The notes beneath the pieces are model-generated. The model had not been told where the DNA came from and made no database searches. It saw nothing but the letters and a program-made list of their open reading frames with translations. From NCBI GenBank assembly GCA_943908425.1, contig CALTTC010000006.1, positions 27,216-91,215 of the forward strand: 64,000 bases of DNA, given 5' to 3'. The DNA is from an uncultured Moraxella sp. Its GTDB lineage: Bacteria; Pseudomonadota; Gammaproteobacteria; Pseudomonadales; Moraxellaceae. Below, in pieces: positions 26,532 through 35,925 of this stretch (position 1 is the first letter of the stretch; each line of letters opens with the position of its first letter). The position numbers and the translations under genes were made by a program.

Positions 26532-29500
26532 AGACAGCATCACGTTACGCCATACGCTTAGTGGTGGGCTTAGCGGTATTATTACTGCTCGTTATTTTGT
26601 TGTTATACGTGGCGATGGGTACAACAGGCGGTTCACGGCTAATTTTAGAAAAAATTGCCAAAGAAGCCAATGTACAATTAAGCTACGGCGAGGGTAACCT
26701 ACGCGATGGGTTGTCGGTGTCTAATGTGCATATTGCCCAAGGCGAGACGGTGGAGATTCTGATCAATCACGGCTATGTGCAGATGGGCTGGCGGGCGATG
26801 TTTGCCAGACAAGTGCATCTAAAAAAAGCCGATATTGATACGGTCACCATCATCAATCACAAACCGCCAAGTGATGAACCCTTTGATTATGCCACTTTGG
26901 AATTACCGGTAGATTTGCTGTTAGAGAATGTTGCAATAGCCCAAGTGCGCTACGAGCAGGCGAGCCAAGCGCCAGTATTATTGCACGGTATGCTTGCCAA
27001 AAAAGCCACGTGGCAGGACAGTCAGGTGACCTTGCACGATGTGGCAGTTGCCTTAGGTGAGACATTAAAGGCTAGCCAGATTAACGGCGAGATTGATTTA
27101 TCGGGGGATTATCCGTTAAATGCTAGTGCCGAGGTGATGGTCAATGCGCTCAGTCATCAGCATTTTGCGCCATTACATATCAATGCCAGTGGCAGTTTAA
27201 AGCGCACGGTAGGCACAGTCAGTAGCCTGTATAATGAGGCTAAGGTGAGCGGTAGCTTTAGCGTGCAAGGGCTGCATAGTGGCGCGCCTTTTATGGCGGA
27301 TATTGGCTTTGAGCGTTTGCCTATTCCTTATGCCACCGATGAAAACATTGTGCTACATAACGGACGCTTGCAAGCCACAGGCGTGTTGTCGGCGATTGAG
27401 CTACGCTTAAATACTGAGCTTAGCGCGCGCAATATTCCGAATGGACATTATCACGGTCGGGCGATACTTGCGCCACCGAGCGAGGGAATGACCGTGCATT
27501 ATTTGGCGGCGCACACCGCGGATGGACAATTGCAGGCAAGTGGTGAGTTAGATTGGCGCGATGATTTTCGCTTGAGTAGCACGTTATCTAGCCGTGATTA
27601 TAAGTTGAGAAAAGCCTTGCCAGCGGACTATGCTGAATACGGTGTGTATTTGCCAGAACGCTTAGATGGCACGCTTAACTTTAATTATGCCAGTAACGAT
27701 GAGGGCGATACGCGCTATGAGCTTGCCTTGCAACAACGTGACGGTGAGCGTGTCAATGCCGAGATACGCCAGCAAAACAGCCAACAAGCGGTCAATCCTT
27801 ATCCGTGGCGTATTGATGCTGATTGGCAAAATCTGCAGCGTGAGCATTTGCCAGATATTGGGCGCTTAAATAGCCCAAGCGGGCAGGTGCGTGTTACCAC
27901 AACCGATGGCAAAACGCATATTGACGCCAAGGCGCAAATCACCAAATTATCAGCCTTGCCAAGCGGTGATTATGCCGTACAAGCCTTGTTGCAAGATAAA
28001 GATATTACTTTGCAACAAGCCGACTATAGTGGCGCTGTGGGCAACCTGACAGCGAGTGGTGAGATTTTGCTTGCCACTGCTAAGCGTCCTTTGTCTTATA
28101 CCATTCACGCTAGTAGTACAAAACTTTTGCCCAATGTTTATTTTAATGACCCCAAAAAATTACCGATTGATACATTGCACGGTAAATTTACCGTACTTGG
28201 GCGCTTACGCAAACAAAATGGACAAGACTGGCATGAGATTCGCCTAAAAGATAGTGATGTCAGTGCCAGCCTTGGTGACGGACAGACCATCCGCTTAACA
28301 GGCGATGGGGCGACAACGCTACAGATGCACGGTAATGAGATTCAGCATTTAACCGCGAAATTTGACGGCGATTTGGCAACGAAAGGCTTAGCTGCTGGCT
28401 TACGCCAAAACGCCTTGAGTGTACAGGTGAGTGGTGATCCCAACCATTTGACGGTGAATAAGCTGACCTTAGACGGACAGGCGGGACATTTATCGGCAGC
28501 TGGCACCTTACAGCTCAATGACGGCGTGGCGTGGCAAGCCAATATCCGCGCGGATGAGTTGCGGACAGGGGCGTTTTATGAGCGATTGACGGCGACAGTA
28601 ACTGGTGATTTGACCACCACTGGGCGGTTAGTCAATGGGCAACTCATAAATACCCAAGCAAACTTTGATGGGCGCGTTGTGGCAGATGGCGTGCCAACAG
28701 GAAATGTGCGCGTGGCAGCGGTGGCAGATGGCGATAAATACACCATTGATACCCTGCATTATACCGGTGAGGCAGGCGAGCTTAGTGCTACAGGGTGGAT
28801 AGATGTCGGGCAAGGCGTGCGCGCAGATATTGCTGCCAGCTTACAAAATTTTAATGCTGGTTATTTTGTCAAAGACCGTCCAAGTGATATCTCAGGCGAG
28901 ATTGCTGGCGCGATAGATTGGCAACACAATCAGCAAGCGGTATCCATTCGCCGTCTTGATTTGACTGGCACGATGAACAATCATCCAGTGGCGGCATCGG
29001 GCACATTGTCGGCAACCTTGAATTTACCTAAGGACTTGGCGGGTTACTGGGCAAGTTTACAGCGTCAGAGTTTTAGTATTGATGACTTACTTGCTAAGCG
29101 TAATCCACGCACGCCACTTGCCGATAGCTTAAGCGACTGGCAACGTGATACTGCCCGCGTGCAACAAGGCGTGTTGGCGCACAATAAAGCCTATCGCCAG
29201 ATTATTCGCCGTTTGGTCGTGGACGATTTGACGGTGCGTTTTGGCGATAACCACTTACAGATGACGGGCAATCAAGACCGCTTAAGCGCGCGTATTGAGG
29301 CAAAACGCTTAAGTCAAGTATTCCCCACGGTGCAAGGAGAGGTGATTGGCACCTTAGCAATGAGCGGTGGCACAGATGGCTTGCCGACCATTTATGCTGA
29401 TTTAGCTATTGAAGGGCTAAGCATGCCGTCTTTTGCCGTGCGCGAGGCGAGTGTACTAGGTAAGGTGGTGGATTTGGGTGCAAGCCCGAGCAGTCTTGTG

Positions 29501-31492
29501 GTGCAAGCGGTGGGCGTGGTCGCTGGCGGACGTACTCTACGGCAAGTGCGCCTAGATGCCACAGGCACAGAGCGCAACCATAATCTGGTGTTATTTGTCA
29601 ATGATGGCAATGTGCAAGCCCACGCTCGTGTGCAAGGGGGGCTCGTTGCTGGACGTTATACTGGCGTGGTTAGTGACGGACGTTTACAAAGCACGCGTGG
29701 ACTCTTTACCCAAGTGCAGCCCAGTGAGTTACGTTATGAGCTGAACACAAAAACCTTGGCGGTTGCTGCCCACTGTTGGCAGACACAGGTGGATGGGGCA
29801 AATACCACTGGTAGCTTATGCCTAAAAGATAATTTATTGCTAAGCCCTGAAGCTGGGCAAGTTAATATGGTGATTGCTAAATTGGATACCAGCGTGTTCA
29901 ATCCTTTATTGCCCAACGATTTGAGCGTGCAGGCGCAATTAAATGGAGCAATCAACGCCCGCTGGGGGCAAGGCAAACAGCCCGTGATAGATGCGGTATT
30001 GTATGCCGACAATGGAGCGGTTGGTGTGCGTAATGAAGGCGCGCGCGATACCATTATGCCTTTTGAGCGCTTGTCACTGCTGGCTAAGAGCGTGGCAGGT
30101 GGCTTGCAACTGCGTACCGATGTGCGTACCGAGCAGGCGGGTACAGGCTATGTGGATGTGGTGCTAGACCCTTATGGCAAAGCTAAGCCCATCGCGGGCA
30201 GTTTGGCATTAACCAGCTTTAATCTTGCGGTATTGCGTCCGTTTTTTCCAGCGCTACAGACTTTGGCGGGGGAGATTAACGTTGTAGGTGAGGTGGCAGG
30301 CACGTTGGCGAAGCCGTTATTTCACGGCAATGCGATTTTGACCGATGGTAAGCTTGCGATTGTGGATGTGCCCATTAGTTTCAACAATATTGCTTTGCAA
30401 GCAAAAATTGATGGCGCGCAAGCCAGCTTGGAGGGCAGTTTTACGAGCGGTGAGGGCGTTGGTAGCTTGCAAGGTGAGCTAGACTGGCAACGGGATTTGC
30501 AAGCCAAACTGACCGTGGCTGGTGAGCGCTTGGCGGTGGTTAGTCCGCCGTTATTGACCGCGGAGGTGACCCCACACTTTGAGATTGTGGTGCGCCCCAC
30601 GCAAAAATACGTGGACATTAAAGGGGTGATTGCCGTGCCACAGGCGACCATTCGTCCCCCAGAGGCGAACCCAAGCGTGATTGATGAGTCGCCTGATGTC
30701 ATTGTGATTGATCGGCGGATGAGCGGTGATGCTTTGGCATTATTACAAAGTGTCAAGCCGTGGTCTATCAATGCCGATATTGGACTGGATTTGGGCGAGA
30801 ATGTGGTATTTCGTGGTTTTGGTGCTAATCTACCGCTTGCTGGCGCCTTGCACCTTACCCAAAGCGGGCAGGGGGTGATGCAAGCGCGCGGTGTTATTCA
30901 AGTCTCGGAGCGGACAACGGTAGACGCTGTTGGGCAGAATTTGGAGCTTAATTATGCCCAAGTGCGCTTTGCTGGCGATGTCAAAAATCCGCGCCTATCC
31001 ATTGAAGCGGTACGTGAGATTGACAATCAAACCGTGGGCGTGCGTGTGACAGGTACGGTTGCCAATCCGATTATTACTGTGTTTAATGATGCCAATTTGA
31101 GTGAGCAACAGGCGATGAACGCGTTGGTCACTGGCAGATTGTCCGAGAGTAACACGCAAATTAGTGAACAAGGCTTTCGCTCGCAAGTGACTAATAATTT
31201 GGCGGCGGCAGGGCTAAGCCTGGGCTTGCGTGGTACGCGTAACTTAACCAATGATATTGGACGGGCGTTGGGGCTTGAAAGTCTTGTGGTGGACGCCTCG
31301 GGCAATAGTGATGACACCCACGTTAATGTAACTGGCTATATCAGTCCTGACTTGTATATCCGTTATGGCGTTGGGGTATTTAATGCCGAAACCAGCCTGT
31401 CAATGCGTTATCAGCTTACCAAACGTATCTATGTACAAGCCACAAGTAGCACAGAGCGCATCGTTGATGTGGTCTATCGCTGGCGGTTTTAG
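26528..31492 (+). CDS. tamB: Translocation and assembly module protein TamB (AsmA-like bridge)
   Basis: A 1654-residue protein: an N-terminal signal anchor (about 8-31), a very long repetitive beta-rich body typical of AsmA-like lipid-bridge proteins, and the conserved C-terminal TamB (DUF490) domain with L-S-E-Q-Q-A-M-N-A-L-V-T-G-R and a terminal aromatic residue. TamB spans the periplasm with TamA; current models see it as a phospholipid conduit. E. coli TamB is 1259 residues. The start is a TTG overlapping the tamA TGA (TTGA), implying translational coupling. No nearer ATG preserves the membrane anchor. Confidence 0.9.
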   Translation: MKTASRYAIRLVVGLAVLLLLVILLLYVAMGTTGGSRLILEKIAKEANVQLSYGEGNLRDGLSVSNVHIAQGETVEILINHGYVQMGWRAMFARQVHLKKADIDTVTIINHKPPSDEPFDYATLELPVDLLLENVAIAQVRYEQASQAPVLLHGMLAKKATWQDSQVTLHDVAVALGETLKASQINGEIDLSGDYPLNASAEVMVNALSHQHFAPLHINASGSLKRTVGTVSSLYNEAKVSGSFSVQGLHSGAPFMADIGFERLPIPYATDENIVLHNGRLQATGVLSAIELRLNTELSARNIPNGHYHGRAILAPPSEGMTVHYLAAHTADGQLQASGELDWRDDFRLSSTLSSRDYKLRKALPADYAEYGVYLPERLDGTLNFNYASNDEGDTRYELALQQRDGERVNAEIRQQNSQQAVNPYPWRIDADWQNLQREHLPDIGRLNSPSGQVRVTTTDGKTHIDAKAQITKLSALPSGDYAVQALLQDKDITLQQADYSGAVGNLTASGEILLATAKRPLSYTIHASSTKLLPNVYFNDPKKLPIDTLHGKFTVLGRLRKQNGQDWHEIRLKDSDVSASLGDGQTIRLTGDGATTLQMHGNEIQHLTAKFDGDLATKGLAAGLRQNALSVQVSGDPNHLTVNKLTLDGQAGHLSAAGTLQLNDGVAWQANIRADELRTGAFYERLTATVTGDLTTTGRLVNGQLINTQANFDGRVVADGVPTGNVRVAAVADGDKYTIDTLHYTGEAGELSATGWIDVGQGVRADIAASLQNFNAGYFVKDRPSDISGEIAGAIDWQHNQQAVSIRRLDLTGTMNNHPVAASGTLSATLNLPKDLAGYWASLQRQSFSIDDLLAKRNPRTPLADSLSDWQRDTARVQQGVLAHNKAYRQIIRRLVVDDLTVRFGDNHLQMTGNQDRLSARIEAKRLSQVFPTVQGEVIGTLAMSGGTDGLPTIYADLAIEGLSMPSFAVREASVLGKVVDLGASPSSLVVQAVGVVAGGRTLRQVRLDATGTERNHNLVLFVNDGNVQAHARVQGGLVAGRYTGVVSDGRLQSTRGLFTQVQPSELRYELNTKTLAVAAHCWQTQVDGANTTGSLCLKDNLLLSPEAGQVNMVIAKLDTSVFNPLLPNDLSVQAQLNGAINARWGQGKQPVIDAVLYADNGAVGVRNEGARDTIMPFERLSLLAKSVAGGLQLRTDVRTEQAGTGYVDVVLDPYGKAKPIAGSLALTSFNLAVLRPFFPALQTLAGEINVVGEVAGTLAKPLFHGNAILTDGKLAIVDVPISFNNIALQAKIDGAQASLEGSFTSGEGVGSLQGELDWQRDLQAKLTVAGERLAVVSPPLLTAEVTPHFEIVVRPTQKYVDIKGVIAVPQATIRPPEANPSVIDESPDVIVIDRRMSGDALALLQSVKPWSINADIGLDLGENVVFRGFGANLPLAGALHLTQSGQGVMQARGVIQVSERTTVDAVGQNLELNYAQVRFAGDVKNPRLSIEAVREIDNQTVGVRVTGTVANPIITVFNDANLSEQQAMNALVTGRLSESNTQISEQGFRSQVTNNLAAAGLSLGLRGTRNLTNDIGRALGLESLVVDASGNSDDTHVNVTGYISPDLYIRYGVGVFNAETSLSMRYQLTKRIYVQATSSTERIVDVVYRWRF

Positions 31493-32241
31493 CGCCCTTG
31501 CTTTTCGGTTAAGTGCTTCCAGTAGCGTCTTGGCATTTGTTGCAAGTGCAGTTTGCGATTTTTGCGTGCAGTAATGGTGGCGTGCTGAAAGTAAGCTTGC
31601 CATAGATGTTGGTAATGCACCTCTTCGGTAGTATACAGATGACGGCTGTCGCGCAGGGCAGCTTTGTCAATGTCGGTGATAAGATGCACGGTTTTTAGGT
31701 CAAAATAAATGCCATAACCACGCACCAAATCGGCAATTAAAAATGGCATATCGGCAAAGCGTTTGGCAAAAAAATACGCCACAATCGGCAAGACATTAAA
31801 ATCGGGCTCAATTTTGGCAAAATATACGTCATCGCTAGTGGCAACAAAGCGCACAAATGCCTTGACGCGATGACGCTCCCGCCCCACTTTTTTGACACAA
31901 TCTTGCACAAGGCGAACGTTTGGGTCGGTGTAATTGTCCAAGATGGCAACGCTTGGCTGTTGTAATTGTGCACGAATGATGGCAAATAACGCACTATAAA
32001 CGGCGCTATCCTCCGACAAAAATGCCCACAAAAGCGGGCGTGTTTCGCCAAAAATTAGCTGTAATTTTTGCCAAACGCGGGTAGCCTTGGCGTCGTCTGT
32101 AATAACGGTGTGGCTTTCTGTCAAAAAACTGGGCACATAATCGTGCTCGGCGACAAGGCTTGGGGCACAAAACTTATGTTCATAAGCGACAAACACCGCC
32201 GTCAAAAACCCATTAAACGAGCCATCAAATAACAATATCAT
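31489..32241 (-). CDS. DUF4130 (TIGR03915) putative DNA metabolism protein
   Basis: A 250-residue protein whose layout matches TIGR03915/DUF4130: the D-G-S-F-N-G-F-L-T start, the central K-A-F-V-R-F segment and F-A-K-R-F, and a C-terminal T-T-E-E-V-H-Y-Q-H-L-W-Q-A-Y-F. The family always accompanies a radical SAM protein and in some bacteria is fused to a uracil-DNA glycosylase, so a DNA repair or modification role is suspected. Biochemistry is lacking. It starts 7 nt after its partner ends and overlaps the convergent tamB stop by 4 nt. Confidence 0.85.
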   Translation of the reverse strand: MILLFDGSFNGFLTAVFVAYEHKFCAPSLVAEHDYVPSFLTESHTVITDDAKATRVWQKLQLIFGETRPLLWAFLSEDSAVYSALFAIIRAQLQQPSVAILDNYTDPNVRLVQDCVKKVGRERHRVKAFVRFVATSDDVYFAKIEPDFNVLPIVAYFFAKRFADMPFLIADLVRGYGIYFDLKTVHLITDIDKAALRDSRHLYTTEEVHYQHLWQAYFQHATITARKNRKLHLQQMPRRYWKHLTEKQGR

Positions 32242-32248
32242 TTGTGTT

Positions 32249-33502
32249 TTAAAATAAGCTTAATTGCGGTGAGTTGGTGCGGTACTTGCTTTGTGTGGTA
32301 TTTAGGACAATCGCGCGCAGATTGTCTTTGGTGAGATGATTAAGATAAGAATTTTTGCGACCTGTCGCGACAAAATAGCGCGCACGATTGACCGCCACGC
32401 CCATTTGCTTTAAATGCTCTAGGGTAATGGTGGTAAATTTGCGCGATTTGACAATTTTTTTGGCGCTTTTAACTCCAATGCCAGGAACGCGTAGCAACAT
32501 CTTATAGGGGGCGGTTTGTAGATTAACAGGAAAATGCTCGCGGTTACGCAATGCCCACGCCAGCTTTGGGTCGCATTCCAAATCCAAAAACGGTGCATCA
32601 TCAGGGACAATTTCATCGGCATCAAAGCCATAAAAACGCATCAGCCAATCGGCTTGATATAGCCGGTTTTCGCGTACCACTGGCACGGGTGTGCCGACCG
32701 CTGGCAGACGGCTGTCGCTTAGCATGGGCACATAACCAGAATAGTACACGCGTTTTAGTTCGTATTTTTCATAAAAATGTTTGGATAAGCGGATAATTTG
32801 TCGGTCGCTTTCGCCTGTTGCGCCAACGATAAATTGTGTGGATTGTCCAGCGGGGGTATATTTGGGGGCGTGTTTATGCACTTTACGGCTGTCTTTAAAG
32901 ACTGCAATTTGTGTTTGTACGGTTTGCATCGGTGCTTTCATTGCTTCGTGGTCTTTTTCTGGCGCAAGTAAGGCAAGCCCCGATTTTGTGGGAATTTCCA
33001 TATTCACTGACAAGCGGTCGGCGTATAGCCCTGCCTCTTTCATCAGCTCATCGGACGCCCCCGGAATGGTTTTTAGGTGAATATACCCGTGAAAATTGTG
33101 CTCTAAACGTAAGCTTTTAGCCACGCTTACCAAGCGTTCCATGGTATAATCGGCGTTTTTGAATATCCCTGAACTTAAAAATAGCCCCTCAATATAATTG
33201 CGCCGATAAAATTGCATGGTAAGCTCAACCACTTCCTTCACGGTAAATGCCGCACGTGGCGTGTCGTTACTGCGCCGTGACGTGCAATAAGCGCAATCAT
33301 AGATACAGATATTGGTAAACAAAATTTTAAGTAAAGAAATACAGCGCCCATCTTCGGTAAAACTGTGGCAAATCCCTGCGCCATTAGCGTTGCCTAGTCC
33401 GCCTTGATTATTGCGCTTGCCACCGCTTGATGAACAGGAAACATCGTACTTTGCCGCATCGGCTAGGATGGACAATTTTTCTTGCATGCGTGTATAATTC
33501 AT
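32249..33502 (-). CDS. Radical SAM protein of the putative DNA repair/modification family (TIGR03916)
   Basis: A 417-residue protein from ATG 33502 (a TTG at 33517 is an alternative). The cluster motif C-x3-C-x2-C uses Cys66, Cys70 and Cys73 (C-I-Y-D-C-A-Y-C). A distinctive N-terminal segment with Cys23 and Cys45 precedes it. A helix-hairpin-helix near the C-terminus (V-P-G-I-G-V-K-S-A-K-K-I-V) points to nucleic acid binding. It is first in an operon with the DUF4130 gene. Proposed role, unproven: radical-based chemistry on DNA with the DUF4130 protein as partner. Confidence 0.88.
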   Translation of the reverse strand: MNYTRMQEKLSILADAAKYDVSCSSSGGKRNNQGGLGNANGAGICHSFTEDGRCISLLKILFTNICIYDCAYCTSRRSNDTPRAAFTVKEVVELTMQFYRRNYIEGLFLSSGIFKNADYTMERLVSVAKSLRLEHNFHGYIHLKTIPGASDELMKEAGLYADRLSVNMEIPTKSGLALLAPEKDHEAMKAPMQTVQTQIAVFKDSRKVHKHAPKYTPAGQSTQFIVGATGESDRQIIRLSKHFYEKYELKRVYYSGYVPMLSDSRLPAVGTPVPVVRENRLYQADWLMRFYGFDADEIVPDDAPFLDLECDPKLAWALRNREHFPVNLQTAPYKMLLRVPGIGVKSAKKIVKSRKFTTITLEHLKQMGVAVNRARYFVATGRKNSYLNHLTKDNLRAIVLNTTQSKYRTNSPQLSLF

Positions 33503-33564
33503 TGACCATTTATCCAAGCTATTAACCTAGTATAAATGGGGGAATTTGGGCAAATTACAAGCGG

Positions 33565-33732
33565 TTATTTGGTGAGAATTAAGCGATTATTACGCGTTAA
33601 ACGCAAGCGGTATTCTTCACCAGCGTGCAAGATACGTACCTCGTTAGTTAAGGCAAAAAGATTTTGTGAATGCAAGGTGGGTAGGCGTGTGGTTTCGCGA
33701 TTGCTAAAGTAGCGTGAGATGGTCATTGTCAT
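33565..33732 (-). CDS. hemP: Hemin uptake protein HemP
   Basis: A 55-residue protein. Its C-terminal half (I-L-H-A-G-E-E-Y-R-L-R-L-T-R-N-N-R-L-I-L-T-K) is the HemP/HmuP hallmark. ATG 33732 is preferred over upstream in-frame codons because AAGGAG lies 8 nt before it. HemP/HmuP is small and basic and has been linked to activation of haem receptor genes in some proteobacteria. A Fur-box candidate lies upstream, but no haem receptor or transport gene is adjacent. Confidence 0.87.
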   Translation of the reverse strand: MTMTISRYFSNRETTRLPTLHSQNLFALTNEVRILHAGEEYRLRLTRNNRLILTK

Positions 33733-33797
33733 GGCAAAACTCCTTGTGATGGGCAATACTTGATAAGCCAATAAGCATAAGTAAATAAAATTTCTTA

Positions 33798-33816
33798 TCA
33801 AACGATAATAATTATC
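33798..33816. promoter_or_regulatory. Fur box candidate upstream of hemP
   Basis: GATAATAATTATC (33804-33816) is a near-palindrome of the GATAAT repeat type, with TATCAAAC on its hemP side extending the 19-base box. It lies about 70 nt upstream of the hemP start. Iron-controlled hemP is well known elsewhere; here the site is predicted by sequence only. Confidence 0.68.
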
Positions 33817-34005
33817 AATTAAGCGTATAATAGCAAATATTATAAAGATTGCAATGCTAAATCATTAAATTTGATAAAATTAACTGTATTTTTGACAAAC
33901 GGTAGTTTTTTGGCGATAAAAGCGATATTGTGCTTATTTTTTATTTTGATGGTTGCTTTTTAGTATTTTTTATTTAAAAAATCAATCGTAATATTTATCA
34001 AATAC

Positions 34006-34038
34006 AATCTTGACTGTTTTACTCGGAATTATTATAAT
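34006..34038 (+). promoter_or_regulatory. iscR promoter overlapped by an IscR type 1 site
   Basis: TTGACT (34010-34015), a 17-nt spacer and a perfect TATAAT (34033-34038) form a near-ideal sigma-70 promoter. AATCTTGACTGTTTTACTCG plus GAA (34006-34028) aligns with the E. coli type 1 IscR box through TTGAC, the central TTTA and TCGG. [2Fe-2S]-IscR would thus repress its own operon, as in E. coli. The function is inferred from the match. Confidence 0.8.
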
Positions 34039-34080
34039 AGGCGCAACTTTTTACCTTTAAGCCTAAGCCAAGGGAGTGTT

Positions 34081-34566
34081 ATGAGACTTACCACCCGTGG
34101 ACGCTATGCGGTCACTGCCTTATTGGATTTGGCGATTCAGGAAAATCGCAATCAAGGTGCGGTGTCGCTGTCTGACATTGCCAAGCGCCAGTCTATTTCG
34201 GTGTCCTATCTTGAGCAACTGTTCGCTAAATTACGCCGTGCCAATTTAGTGACGAGCACGCGTGGGGCTGCTGGCGGGTATCATTTGGCGCGCCCTTTAG
34301 ACGAGATTGACGTGATGAGTATTATTAGTGCCGTTGATGAGAGCATTAACGCCATGCAATGCGAAGGCAAGGGCGACTGCCAAGATGGCGGTATGTGCCT
34401 TACCCACGATTTATGGTATGGCTTATCGGTGCATATTGAGAATTACCTTAAAAATGTAACGCTTGCTGAACTGCTAGATTCTAAAAATACCCAAAGTATT
34501 GCCGACCGCCAAGCAAGTTTTGTGACGTCTGCATTTAACGATAGAATAGCCTCGCAAGCGGTGTAG
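34081..34566 (+). CDS. iscR: Fe-S cluster-sensing transcriptional regulator IscR
   Basis: A 161-residue Rrf2-family protein. An N-terminal winged helix starts M-R-L-T-T-R-G-R-Y-A-V-T-A, and the cluster ligands Cys94, Cys100 and Cys106 have the C-x5-C-x5-C spacing of IscR. Holo-IscR represses isc; apo-IscR activates other genes. GGGAGTG stands 7 nt before the ATG. It heads the iscRSU cluster. Confidence 0.96.
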   Translation: MRLTTRGRYAVTALLDLAIQENRNQGAVSLSDIAKRQSISVSYLEQLFAKLRRANLVTSTRGAAGGYHLARPLDEIDVMSIISAVDESINAMQCEGKGDCQDGGMCLTHDLWYGLSVHIENYLKNVTLAELLDSKNTQSIADRQASFVTSAFNDRIASQAV

Positions 34567-34609
34567 CTTGAGACTTTTATTTAATTTATTTAGCCAGTTG
34601 GAGTGAACA

Positions 34610-35827
34610 ATGAGTGCCTTGATTTATTTAGACTATGCCGCAACCACGCCTGTGGATGAAGACGTTGCCAAAAAAATGGGGGAGTATTTGACCTTTGATG
34701 GTATTTTTGGTAATCCTGCCAGCCGTAGTCACGGTTTTGGTTGGCAAGCCGAAGAAGCGGTAGAAAATGCCCGCTTACAAATCGCTGAGACGGTGGGCGC
34801 TGACCCGCGTGAGATTGTGTTTACAAGTGGTGCAACCGAGGCGGATAACCTTGCCCTAAAAGGCGCTGCCCATTTTTATAGCGGACGTGGCAAGCATATC
34901 GTGACCAGTAAAATTGAGCATAAGGCCATTTTGGACACTTGTCGTCAATTAGAAACCGAAGGCTTTGAGATCACTTATATTGAGCCAGAGGCGGGCACGG
35001 GTATGATTTATCCTCAGATGGTTGCCGACGCTATCCGTGAAGATACCATTTTGGTGAGCTTAATGGCGGTAAATAATGAGCTTGGGACGATTACCGATAT
35101 TGAAGCGATTGGGAAAATTACCCGTGAAAAAGGCATTATTTTGCACGTTGATGGCGCGCAAGCTGTGGGTAAAATTCGCTTAGATTTAGAAAATAGCAAT
35201 GTGGACTTGATGAGCTTTTCGGCGCATAAGGTCTATGGTCCCAAAGGTATTGGCGCCTTGTATGTTAGACGCAAACCACGCGTGCGTATTAAAGCCGAAC
35301 AGCACGGCGGCGGACACGAACGCGGTATGCGCTCTGGTACGCTACCTACCCATCAAATCGTGGGCATGGGCGAGGCGTTTAAATTAGCGCAAGCGCGCTT
35401 TGATGCTGACCACGCTTATTTTACGAAGCTACGCGATAAGCTGTGGCAGGGGGTGCAAGACATTGAAGAAGTCTACCTAAATGGTGATTTAAACCACGCG
35501 GTGCCAAATATTTTAAATATTAGCTTTAACTTTGTGGAGGGCGAATCCTTAATGATGAGCCTAAAAGACTTGGCGGTGTCGTCAGGGTCCGCGTGTACGT
35601 CAGCGACTCTTGAGCCATCTTATGTCTTGCGTGCCATTGGGCGTTCTGATGAGTTGGCGCACTCGTCTATTCGCTTTAGTTTTGGGCGTTATACCACAGA
35701 GGACGACATTGACCGTGTCTTGGTGCAAATTCACGAAGCGGTAGACAAATTGCGTGAATTGTCCCCATTATGGGATATGTATAAAGATGGCGTGGATTTT
35801 GCAAGCGTTGAATGGCAAGAACACTAA
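34610..35827 (+). CDS. iscS: Cysteine desulfurase IscS
   Basis: A 405-residue PLP enzyme of class V aminotransferase fold. Lys207 (in S-A-H-K-V-Y-G-P-K-G) binds PLP and the mobile-loop Cys329 (in S-G-S-A-C-T-S-A) carries the persulfide. Length and motifs match E. coli IscS. It supplies sulfur for IscU, thiouridine and other acceptors. It lies 43 nt after iscR in the same operon. Confidence 0.97.
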   Translation: MSALIYLDYAATTPVDEDVAKKMGEYLTFDGIFGNPASRSHGFGWQAEEAVENARLQIAETVGADPREIVFTSGATEADNLALKGAAHFYSGRGKHIVTSKIEHKAILDTCRQLETEGFEITYIEPEAGTGMIYPQMVADAIREDTILVSLMAVNNELGTITDIEAIGKITREKGIILHVDGAQAVGKIRLDLENSNVDLMSFSAHKVYGPKGIGALYVRRKPRVRIKAEQHGGGHERGMRSGTLPTHQIVGMGEAFKLAQARFDADHAYFTKLRDKLWQGVQDIEEVYLNGDLNHAVPNILNISFNFVEGESLMMSLKDLAVSSGSACTSATLEPSYVLRAIGRSDELAHSSIRFSFGRYTTEDDIDRVLVQIHEAVDKLRELSPLWDMYKDGVDFASVEWQEH

Positions 35828-35925
35828 AGCGAACAGATGGTAGTCAAGATAAAGCCTTGCTAAGGCTGTGTAACTAGATAATATGTGCATATCGCACTCT
35901 ATTTTGTGGAATAACGGAGATTTAT

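Larger units (their letters stand above)
33733..34080. other. Divergent hemP/iscR regulatory spacer
   Basis: 348 nt with no gene. It contains the Fur-box candidate next to hemP, about 150 nt of AT-rich DNA, and the iscR promoter with its IscR-type operator. Confidence 0.6.

Noticed and set aside
30322..30771. 149-codon minus-strand frame opposite tamB
   Set aside because: Antisense shadow of the conserved TamB frame.
35853..35867. Hairpin AGCCTT-GCT-AAGGCT between iscS and iscU as a terminator
   Set aside because: The stem is short and has no T-run, so at most it is an RNA processing or stability element.
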